A DNA stretch of 64,000 nt from Nonomuraea aurantiaca (GTDB lineage: Bacteria > Actinomycetota > Actinomycetes > Streptosporangiales > Streptosporangiaceae), in assembly GCF_020215705.1 (NCBI RefSeq), contig NZ_JAIWNB010000020.1, positions 162,117 through 226,116 on the forward strand, read 5' to 3'. Made by a program: the position numbers and the translations under genes. Positions 45,076-52,225 of the stretch are shown in pieces. The notes beneath the pieces were generated by a model that made no database searches, was not told the origin of the DNA, and saw only the letters and a program-made list of their open reading frames with translations. Positions within the stretch are counted from its first letter, which is position 1. Every line of letters starts with the position of its first letter.

Positions 45076-45744
45076 GTGACCGACAGGTCCAGGTCCGGCA
45101 GTGTTTGGGCCCATGAGGCAGTCGGATCTGGAACGAGGGTCGGCGACTTCCTCCCCTCGAGTGAACGGCGCCTGACGGTCCTGTCCGGACCGTCGGGCGT
45201 CGGTAAGTCAACGGTCGTCGCCGAGCTCCGGCGGGCACACCACGAGGTGTGGCTGTCGGTCTCGGTGACAACCAGGAAGCCCCGGCCCGGCGAGGTGCAC
45301 GGGCTCCACTACTTCTTCGCCGACGACGAGGAGTTCGACCGGCTCGTGGAGTCGGGGGAGCTGCTCGAGTGGGCGGAGTTCGCGGGCAACAGGTACGGCA
45401 CGCCGCGCGCCCCGGTGCTCGACCGGCTCGCCGCGGGCATGCCCACGCTGCTCGAGATCGACCTGGAAGGCGCCAGGCAGGTGAGGCAGAGCATGCCGGA
45501 GGCCCTGCTGGTGTTCCTGGCTCCGCCCTCCTGGGAGGAGCTGGAGAAGCGGCTGCGCGGCCGTGGCACCGAGCCGGAGGACGTCATAGCCCGCCGCCTT
45601 CAGGCCGGGCACGTCGAGATGGCGGCCGAGAAGGAATTCGACCTCACGCTGGTGAACACGAGTGTCAAAGAGGTGTGCCGCCGGCTGATAGCCTTGATGA
45701 CTGACCCTCAGGGGGTCATCAAAACCACCAACCGAGAGGTCTGA
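45076..45744 (+). CDS. gmk: Guanylate kinase
   Basis: A 222-residue P-loop kinase converting GMP to GDP with ATP. P-loop: LSGPSGVGKSTV; GMP-binding region: VTTRKPRPGEVHGLHYFF; LID region: RLRGRGTEPEDVIARRL. The first about 30 residues (acidic/basic mixed, RSRSGSVWAHEAVGSGTR) are an extension before the canonical start. GTG 45076 follows GGGGGGTAGGA. Its 5' part has a dead copy at 44105. The rpoZ gene follows after 5 bp. Confidence 0.97.
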   Translation: MTDRSRSGSVWAHEAVGSGTRVGDFLPSSERRLTVLSGPSGVGKSTVVAELRRAHHEVWLSVSVTTRKPRPGEVHGLHYFFADDEEFDRLVESGELLEWAEFAGNRYGTPRAPVLDRLAAGMPTLLEIDLEGARQVRQSMPEALLVFLAPPSWEELEKRLRGRGTEPEDVIARRLQAGHVEMAAEKEFDLTLVNTSVKEVCRRLIALMTDPQGVIKTTNREV

Positions 45745-45749
45745 CAATC

Positions 45750-46019
45750 GTGGCAGGAATTGCCCCGGTCGCAGAGGGCATCACCAACCCGCCGATCGAC
45801 GCGCTGCTCGACATCGTCGACAGCAAGTATTCCCTGGTGATCATGGGTGCCAAGCGCGCCCGCCAGATCAACGCCTACTACTCCCAGCTCGGCGAGGGCC
45901 TGCTCGAATACGTCGGGCCGCTGGTCGAGACGCACGCGCAGGAGAAGCCGCTGTCCATCGCGCTGCGCGAGGTGGCCGAGGGCCTGCTCAACGCCGAGCC
46001 CATCGAAGGCGCGGTCTGA
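45750..46019 (+). CDS. rpoZ: RNA polymerase omega subunit
   Basis: An 89-residue omega chain that assists beta-prime folding. Conserved parts: ITNPPIDALLDIVDSKYSLVIMGAKRARQIN and KPLSIALREVAEGLL. GTG 45750 comes 5 bp after gmk; coaBC follows 8 bp later. The gmk-rpoZ-coaBC-metK order is standard. Confidence 0.97.
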   Translation: MAGIAPVAEGITNPPIDALLDIVDSKYSLVIMGAKRARQINAYYSQLGEGLLEYVGPLVETHAQEKPLSIALREVAEGLLNAEPIEGAV

Positions 46020-46027
46020 CCCGTTAG

Positions 46028-47272
46028 ATGAAGAAGGTCGTCCTGGGCGTCAGCGGGGGCATCGCCGCGTACAAGGCGTGTGAGCTGCTGCGCCTGTTCA
46101 CCGAGTCCGGGCACGAGGTGCGGGTCGTCCCGACCCGCGACGCCCTGCGGTTCGTGGGCGAGCCCACCTGGGCGGCGCTGTCCGGCCACCCGGTGACGAC
46201 CGACGTGTGGGACGACGTTCACGAGGTGCCCCACGTACGGATCGGCCAGCGGGCCGACCTCGTCGTGGTGGCGCCCGCGACCGCCGACGTGCTCGCCAAG
46301 GCCGCTCACGGCCTGGCCGGCGACCTGCTCACCAACACGCTGCTGACCGCGCGCTGCCCGGTGGTGTTCGCGCCCGCGATGCACACCGAGATGTGGCAGC
46401 ATCCCGCCACCCGGGCCAACGTCTCGACGTTGCGCGAGCGGGGCTCCGTGGTCATCGACCCCGCGGTCGGGCGCCTCACCGGCGCCGACACCGGGCCCGG
46501 GCGCCTGCCCGATCCCGCCGAGATCTTCCAGATCTGCCTGCGCGTACTGGCCGACCGCCCACGCGACCTGGCCGGGCGGCGGGTCGTCGTCTCGGCCGGC
46601 GGCACGCGTGAGGCCATCGATCCGGTCCGCTACCTGGGCAACCGTTCCTCCGGGCTGCAGGGATACGCCCTGGCTCGCACGGCCGTCGCCCGCGGGGCCC
46701 AGGTGACGCTGGTGGCCGCCAACGTGTCCCTGCCCGATCCGGCCGGGGCCGACGTGGTGCGGGTGGAGTCGGCGGCCGAGCTGCGCGAGGCGGTGCTGAC
46801 CGCCTCGGCCGCCGCCGACGTGGTGGTGATGGCGGCGGCCGTGGCCGACTTCCGGCCCGCCGCGCGGCAGGACTCCAAGATCAAGAAGGCCGAGGGCGAC
46901 CCCGACCCCCTCTATCTGGTGAAAAATCCCGACATCCTGGCTGAGCTGGGTGAGCGGCGACACGCCGCGGGGCCGCATCCCGGGGTGGCTGCCTGGCCGC
47001 ACCCCGAGGTGATCGTCGGGTTCGCGGCCGAGACCGACGACGTGCTCGCCAACGGGCAGGCCAAGCTCGCCCGCAAGGGCTGCGACCTGCTCGTCGTCAA
47101 CCAGGTCGGCCCCGACCTGGCCTTCGGCACGCCCGACAACGCGGCGACCGTGCTGGTCGCGGGCGGCGAGCCGGTGGAGATCCCGCGCGGTCCCAAGGAC
47201 GACGTCGCCGACGCGGTCTGGGATCAGGTCGCCAAGCTGTTGCGGCATTCCCGAACGCCTGCCGATACTTAA
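46028..47272 (+). CDS. coaBC: Bifunctional phosphopantothenoylcysteine synthetase/decarboxylase
   Basis: A 414-residue two-domain enzyme for two steps of coenzyme A synthesis. The N-terminal flavoprotein decarboxylase (about 1-185) starts VVLGVSGGIAAYKACELLR, with active His in VPHVRIGQ and the PAMHTEMW substrate clamp. The C-terminal synthetase (about 190-414) has VVSAGGTREAIDPVRYLGNRSSG and KIKKAEG. ATG 46028 is 8 bp after rpoZ. Confidence 0.97.
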   Translation: MKKVVLGVSGGIAAYKACELLRLFTESGHEVRVVPTRDALRFVGEPTWAALSGHPVTTDVWDDVHEVPHVRIGQRADLVVVAPATADVLAKAAHGLAGDLLTNTLLTARCPVVFAPAMHTEMWQHPATRANVSTLRERGSVVIDPAVGRLTGADTGPGRLPDPAEIFQICLRVLADRPRDLAGRRVVVSAGGTREAIDPVRYLGNRSSGLQGYALARTAVARGAQVTLVAANVSLPDPAGADVVRVESAAELREAVLTASAAADVVVMAAAVADFRPAARQDSKIKKAEGDPDPLYLVKNPDILAELGERRHAAGPHPGVAAWPHPEVIVGFAAETDDVLANGQAKLARKGCDLLVVNQVGPDLAFGTPDNAATVLVAGGEPVEIPRGPKDDVADAVWDQVAKLLRHSRTPADT

Positions 47273-47300
47273 GACATAAGGGGGCAAAAGGGGGCGGGGA

Positions 47301-47669
47301 ATGCCGGTGAGTTCCACTGTCAGAGATCGATGCAGAACGTTGCTCGGCGATCAGGGGGAGATCCGCTACGTCTTCCCCGCGCTGTCCCTGGGACCGCCGG
47401 GCGCGGGCAACTTCCTGATCGTGGTCACCGACACGGCCATCTCCGTCCTCGCCACCAGGATGCTCCGGAGCGACCGCCCGGTCTCCGTACACGCGACGTT
47501 CCCCCGCCACACGAGGCTCGGCCCGATCATGCAGGCGTCCGGGCCGGTGATCGAGCTGGGTGTGATGGCGTTCGAGTTCGAGGAGGAGTACGCCGCCGTG
47601 GTCGCCGCCGCCGACGCGGAGATCTTCGCGCCGGAGACGCTGCCCCCCGACCCCCTGCCCGACCTGTGA
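47301..47669 (+). CDS. Hypothetical protein between coaBC and metK
   Basis: A 122-residue protein. It begins with a basic helix, then a compact alpha/beta pattern (EIRYVFPALSLGPPGAGNFLIVVTD, TAISVLATRML, VSVHATFPRHTRLGP) and an acidic end. The strand order recalls a small PH-like fold, but I do not recognise the family. ATG 47301 follows GGGGCGGGGA. It is in the coaBC-metK row and probably transcribed with coaBC. Confidence 0.78.
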   Translation: MPVSSTVRDRCRTLLGDQGEIRYVFPALSLGPPGAGNFLIVVTDTAISVLATRMLRSDRPVSVHATFPRHTRLGPIMQASGPVIELGVMAFEFEEEYAAVVAAADAEIFAPETLPPDPLPDL

Positions 47670-47787
47670 ACCACCCGTTTCGCGACATGCCCATGGGTGG
47701 GGCTAGACTTCGGCAAGGCACTGGCGGGGTGTACAGTCGCCGGAGCCCGCACGTCCGTCAGCAGCCGCTGCATGAGGAGCCACTGAG

Positions 47788-48975
47788 TTGTCACGTCGCC
47801 TGTTCACCTCCGAGTCGGTCACCGAAGGCCACCCGGACAAGATCGCCGACCAGATCAGTGACGCGATTCTCGACACCATGCTCAAGGACGACCCCAAGAG
47901 CCGGGTCGCCGTCGAGACGATGATCACTACCGGCCAGGTCCATGTCGCAGGCGAGGTCACGACCGAGACCTACGTCGACATTCCCGGCGTCATCCGGGAG
48001 AAGATCCTGGAAATCGGCTACGACGCCTCCCACAAGGGCTTCGACGGCGCCTCCTGCGGCGTGTCGGTGTCCATCGGGGCGCAGTCGCCCGACATCGCCC
48101 AGGGCGTCGACGACGCCTACGAGCACCGGGTCGACGGCGACATCGACGAGCTCGACCGCCAGGGCGCGGGCGACCAGGGCCTGATGTTCGGCTACGCGTG
48201 CCGCGAGACGCCCGAGCTGATGCCGCTGCCGATCACGCTCGCCCACCGGCTGGCCCAGCGCCTGTCCGAGGTGCGCAAGTCCGGCACCGTCCCCTACCTG
48301 CGGCCCGACGGCAAGACCCAGGTCACCATCGAGTACGACGGCGACCAGCCGGTCCGTCTCGACACCGTGGTCGTCTCCACGCAGCACGCGGCCGAGATCG
48401 ACCTCAAGGAGATGCTGACGCCCGACATCAAGGAGCACGTGGTCGACCCCGTGCTCGCGGGCCTCGACATCGACATCGAGGGCTACCGTCTGCTGGTCAA
48501 CCCGACCGGCCGGTTCGAGATCGGCGGCCCGATGGGCGACGCCGGCCTCACCGGTCGCAAGATCATCATTGACACCTACGGCGGCATGGCCCGCCACGGT
48601 GGCGGCGCCTTCTCCGGCAAGGACCCGTCCAAGGTCGACCGCTCGGCCGCCTACGCGATGCGCTGGGTCGCCAAGAACGTCGTGGCCGCCGGGCTCGCCG
48701 ACCGCTGCGAGGTCCAGGTCGCCTACGCCATCGGCAAGGCCCAGCCGGTCGGCCTGTTCGTCGAGTGCTTCGGCACCGAGAAGCTGCCGGTCGAGAAGAT
48801 CCAGGCCGCCGTGCTCCAGGTGTTCGACCTGCGCCCGGCCGCGATCATCCGCGACCTCGACCTGCTGCGCCCGATCTACTCGGAGACCGCCGCTTACGGG
48901 CACTTCGGCCGTGAGGGCTTCTCCTGGGAGTCGACCGACCGCGCCGAGACGCTGAGGTCCGCCGCCGGTCTGTGA
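47788..48975 (+). CDS. metK: S-adenosylmethionine synthetase
   Basis: A 395-residue enzyme making SAM from methionine and ATP. Motifs: SESVTEGHPDKIADQISDAILD, GAGDQGLMFGYACRET, and the phosphate loop GGGAFSGKDPSKVDRSAAY. TTG 47788 follows GAGGAG. The 118-bp leader has no recognisable SAM riboswitch. A perfect hairpin closes the unit at 48988. Confidence 0.98.
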   Translation: MSRRLFTSESVTEGHPDKIADQISDAILDTMLKDDPKSRVAVETMITTGQVHVAGEVTTETYVDIPGVIREKILEIGYDASHKGFDGASCGVSVSIGAQSPDIAQGVDDAYEHRVDGDIDELDRQGAGDQGLMFGYACRETPELMPLPITLAHRLAQRLSEVRKSGTVPYLRPDGKTQVTIEYDGDQPVRLDTVVVSTQHAAEIDLKEMLTPDIKEHVVDPVLAGLDIDIEGYRLLVNPTGRFEIGGPMGDAGLTGRKIIIDTYGGMARHGGGAFSGKDPSKVDRSAAYAMRWVAKNVVAAGLADRCEVQVAYAIGKAQPVGLFVECFGTEKLPVEKIQAAVLQVFDLRPAAIIRDLDLLRPIYSETAAYGHFGREGFSWESTDRAETLRSAAGL

Positions 48976-48987
48976 CCGTTCCCGTCA

Positions 48988-49019
48988 GATGCCGCACCCC
49001 GGCTTCGGGGTGCGGCATC
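48988..49019 (+). terminator. Terminator of metK
   Basis: GATGCCGCACCCC, loop GGCTTC, perfect 13-bp complement, 12 bp after the stop. Confidence 0.85.
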
Positions 49020-49079
49020 TGCGTGTTCACGGCCGGTCGAGAGGGGGCCGTTCCCTGAGGGAGGCCGTGGAGACGTACC

Positions 49080-52016
49080 GTGGTCTCCTTGGATCTTCCG
49101 GAAACTGGGGAACGGATCATGCCATGGCGTGCCACGCCGACCAGCTTCGTGGGTCGCCGCCAGGAGGTCGCCGACGTCCGGCGGATGCTCCAGCGCAGCC
49201 GCCTCGTCACCGTCACCGGCATCGCCGGAGTGGGCAAGACCCGGGTGGCCGTACGGGCGGCGCAGTTCATGCGGCGGGCCTTCACCGACGGCAGCCGCTT
49301 CGTCGAGCTGGCCGGGCACACCGACCCCGGCTCCCTCGAAGAGGTCATCGCCCAGCCCCTTGACGTGACGGGTGACCTGACCGCACAGCTGTCGCGCCGC
49401 CGCCTGCTCCTGGTGCTCGACAGCTGCGAACACCTGACCGACGCCTGCTCCGCCCTCGTACAGTCGCTGCTGCGCGCCGCCCCCGGCCTGCACGTGTTGG
49501 CCACGAGCCGGCAGGCGCTGCGCGTCCGCGGCGGGCACGCGGTCATCGTCCGGCCGCTGGCCGTGCCAGGGGGAGAGTCGGCGCCCGCCGACGTGGCGCG
49601 CGTCGAGTCGGTGTCGCTCCTCCTCGACCGGGTCGCGGCCGTCGATCCCGGCGTCGAGCCCGGCTTCTCTCCCGGCTTCGAGCTCACCGAGCGGAACGCG
49701 GCGTCCGTCGCCGAGCTCTGCCGCCGCCTGGAGGGCATCCCGCTGGCGATCGAGCTGGCCGCCGTCCACGCCCGCCGGTCGCCCGTGGACGAGCTGCTCG
49801 CGCAGATGGACGCGTACGGCGGCCCGCTGGGTCGTCCGGACGCGCTGGGTCGTCCGGACTCGGTCGGTCGCTCACACCCGCTCGGTCGCCCGGACCCGCT
49901 CGGCCGCTCGGACTCGGACGGTTACCCGGAGTCGGACGGACGCCCGGTGACGCCGGACGGCAACGGGCGGGCCACATATCCCGCAGACGAGGGCGGGCGG
50001 CGGGCCAGGAACGTGGCGGATGCGGGCAGGCGGCTCAAGCCCTCAGCGGACGCCCGGGAGTTTCGGGGGAGCGATTCAGCGGAGGTTCTCGGGCCGCACG
50101 GGAGCCATTTAGCGGGAGTGCGCGGCCCGCAGGGGAGCCACCCAGGCGGCGTGCGCGGGAGTCGGGGGAGTGACTCAGCGGAGGTTCGCGGGCCGCAGGG
50201 GAGTCATCCAGCGGGAGTGCTCGGGCCGCAGGGGAGCCATCCAGCGGACGCGGGTGGTCCTCGGGGGAGGCGTTCGCCGGATGCGGGGGCGCAGCGGAGC
50301 GGGGACGCGACCACGCAGGCCGTGATCGCGTGGAGCCACGGGCTCTGCTCGCCCGAGGAGCGCCTGCTGTGGGAGCGCTTGGCCGTGTTCGCAGGGACGT
50401 TCAAGCTGCCGGCGGCCGAGGCGGTCTGCGCCGGCGGCCCACTGCCCGCCGCGCGGGTGCGTCCCACACTGGCGGCGCTGGTCGAGAAGTCGATCGTGAC
50501 GAGGGAGCAGGACGAGCGGCAGGCGGCGTACCGCATGCCCAACAGCGTGCGCGAGTTCGCCGCCGCCCGGCTGGCGGGCACCGGCGAGCGGGAACGGCTG
50601 CGGGCACGCCACCGCGAGCACTACTACGCGTTCGCCGAGGCGGCGGGTGGCGACCAGGGTGAGGCGGCGGGTCGCGACCAGGGCGAATCGGCGGGTCGCG
50701 GCCGCGGTGAGGCGGCGGGTCGTGACCGAGGCGAGGAGATGGCCCGGGTCAGGGCCGGGTGGGTCGAGGTGGCGGGTCGTGACCGGGGTGAGGAGACGGC
50801 GCGGGTCAGGGCCGAGCTTGCCGAGGTGGCGGGCCGCGACTGGGGTGAGGAGATCGTCCGGGTCAGAGCCGAGTGGGCCGATCTGCGGGCCGCGCTCGAG
50901 TCCTTCGCCGCCGATCCGGCCGTCCGCGAGCGCGGGCTGCGGATGGGACTTCGGCTGGGGCGGCTGTGGGTGTTCGGGGGCATGGCCCGGTACGGGCGCC
51001 GCTACCTGGAACGCCTGCTGCCCATCACCTCCTGCCCCGATCCGGTACGGCTCGACGCCCTGGTGCTGCTCGCCCACCTGACGGCCGGCAGCGGCGACCT
51101 GGGCGCGGCCCGTAAGGCGCTCGAGGAGGCGGAGGCGCCCGCGGCCCGTCTGGGCCCGCGCGGGGCCCTCCGCCTCGCCAAGGCGCGCGGCACGGTGAGC
51201 CTCTGCGCGGGCGACCTGCCCGTGGCCGAACGCCACCTGACCCGGTGCATCGACGGCCTGCCGCCCGAGGGAGGCGCCCGTCCGCTCGACGCCACCGTCG
51301 AACTGGGTCTCACGCTGCTGCTCGCCGGCCGTACCAGCGAGGCGGAGGAGGTTCTCGCCCGGGCCCGCGCGCTCTGCCGGGAAGCAGGCGACGGCGCCAC
51401 CGCCGCCTGGACGGAGCTCGCGCTCGCCTTGGCGCGGCGGACGGCCGGCCACTACGCGGAGGCGGACACCCTGGCCAGGATGGCGCTTCGGACGCAGGTG
51501 TCGAAGCACATGACGTTCGGGCGGGCGCTCTGCGTCGAGCTCCTCGGCCGGCTCGCCGCCGACCAGGGCCGGCCCGCCCGCGCCGCCCGGTTGCTGAGCG
51601 CGGCGCAACGGTTGTGGGGGTACGAGGTGAGCCCCCTGCTCGGCGCGCCGATCCTCGCCGCCGAGCGCGACAGCCACCACAAGGAACTACGCGAGACCCT
51701 CGGCCGACAGCATGGAAAGGCCGTCGCGGAGGGCCGGGCCATGTCGGAGGAGGAGGCGATCGCCGACGCGCTCGCGCCGAGCGTCACGCCTCCTGCCCCG
51801 GCCGTACCGTTCTGGGCGCCGCTGACCCCGCGCGAGGTGGACGTCGCCGAGCTGGTCGCCGCCGGGCTGACCAACCGGCTGATCGCGCAGCGGCTGGTCG
51901 TCGCCCGGCGCACGGTGGACTCCCACATGGAGAACATCCTCGCCAAACTCGGATTCTCCGGACGGCGTCAGGTCGCCGCCTGGGTGATCGGGCGGCGGCA
52001 GCGCGAGCAAGGCTGA
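49080..52016 (+). CDS. LuxR-family ATPase regulator with repeat insertions
   Basis: A 978-residue regulator: an NB-ARC/STAND-like ATPase at the N-terminus (TSFVGRRQEV, Walker A GIAGVGKT at 47-54, LLLVLDSCEH as Walker B, LEGIPLAIELAA), a middle helical TPR-like part (about 590-900), and a C-terminal LuxR HTH (LTPREVDVAELVAAGLTNRLIAQ, TVDSHMENILAKL). The ATPase is split by about 160 residues of low-complexity repeats (about 245-405), and a second repeat block lies at about 520-600; related proteins lack these. GTG 49080 has GGAG at 8 nt; ATG 49119 is an alternative. Targets are unknown. Confidence 0.9.
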   Translation: MVSLDLPETGERIMPWRATPTSFVGRRQEVADVRRMLQRSRLVTVTGIAGVGKTRVAVRAAQFMRRAFTDGSRFVELAGHTDPGSLEEVIAQPLDVTGDLTAQLSRRRLLLVLDSCEHLTDACSALVQSLLRAAPGLHVLATSRQALRVRGGHAVIVRPLAVPGGESAPADVARVESVSLLLDRVAAVDPGVEPGFSPGFELTERNAASVAELCRRLEGIPLAIELAAVHARRSPVDELLAQMDAYGGPLGRPDALGRPDSVGRSHPLGRPDPLGRSDSDGYPESDGRPVTPDGNGRATYPADEGGRRARNVADAGRRLKPSADAREFRGSDSAEVLGPHGSHLAGVRGPQGSHPGGVRGSRGSDSAEVRGPQGSHPAGVLGPQGSHPADAGGPRGRRSPDAGAQRSGDATTQAVIAWSHGLCSPEERLLWERLAVFAGTFKLPAAEAVCAGGPLPAARVRPTLAALVEKSIVTREQDERQAAYRMPNSVREFAAARLAGTGERERLRARHREHYYAFAEAAGGDQGEAAGRDQGESAGRGRGEAAGRDRGEEMARVRAGWVEVAGRDRGEETARVRAELAEVAGRDWGEEIVRVRAEWADLRAALESFAADPAVRERGLRMGLRLGRLWVFGGMARYGRRYLERLLPITSCPDPVRLDALVLLAHLTAGSGDLGAARKALEEAEAPAARLGPRGALRLAKARGTVSLCAGDLPVAERHLTRCIDGLPPEGGARPLDATVELGLTLLLAGRTSEAEEVLARARALCREAGDGATAAWTELALALARRTAGHYAEADTLARMALRTQVSKHMTFGRALCVELLGRLAADQGRPARAARLLSAAQRLWGYEVSPLLGAPILAAERDSHHKELRETLGRQHGKAVAEGRAMSEEEAIADALAPSVTPPAPAVPFWAPLTPREVDVAELVAAGLTNRLIAQRLVVARRTVDSHMENILAKLGFSGRRQVAAWVIGRRQREQG
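49821..49945 (+). repeat. 15-bp coding minisatellite (LGRPD units)
   Basis: About eight 5-residue units on the theme LGRPD / VGRSH / LGRSD within the LuxR gene, DNA theme GGTCGTCCGGACTCG. In frame throughout. Confidence 0.8.
50058..50290 (+). repeat. 33-bp coding minisatellite (11-residue units)
   Basis: Seven consecutive 11-residue units on GPQGSHPAGVR / GSRGSDSAEVR in the LuxR gene; the best DNA copies start CGGGCCGCAGGGGAG. Confidence 0.85.
50639..50890 (+). repeat. Compound 24-bp and ~60-bp coding repeats
   Basis: Four 8-residue units like GEAAGRDQ are followed by three about 20-residue units like RGEEMARVRAGWVEVAGRD, all in frame, in the LuxR gene. Confidence 0.8.
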
Positions 52017-52027
52017 GCCCGCCTGCG

Positions 52028-52172
52028 GCGCGGGACTGGACCGGCGTGGGGCTCGGGGACTGGACCGGTGTGGAGGTCGGTGAGCGGGCTGGTGCGGGGT
52101 TTGGGGACCGGCCTGGTGTGGGCTGGGACCGGACTGGTGTGCGGCTTGGGATCGGACCGGTGTGGGGGTTCG
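52028..52172 (+). repeat. Degenerate 21-24-bp minisatellite between LuxR gene and priA
   Basis: About six units on GGGACCGGACTGGTGTGGG, e.g. GGACTGGACCGGCGTGGGG and GGACCGGACTGGTGTGCGG. It fills almost the whole intergenic space up to the priA promoter region. Confidence 0.8.
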
Positions 52173-52225
52173 GTTCGAGAGGCGTGCGGGCGTTGCCGGT
52201 GGTCCAGGTCTGGTAGACGTAATGC

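Noticed and set aside
47670..47787. SAM riboswitch before metK
   Set aside because: No SAM-I or SAM-II core elements or terminator-like alternative fold could be recognised.
50058..50290. CRISPR array
   Set aside because: The repeats are contiguous, have no unique spacers, and encode in-frame protein repeats; no cas genes are present.
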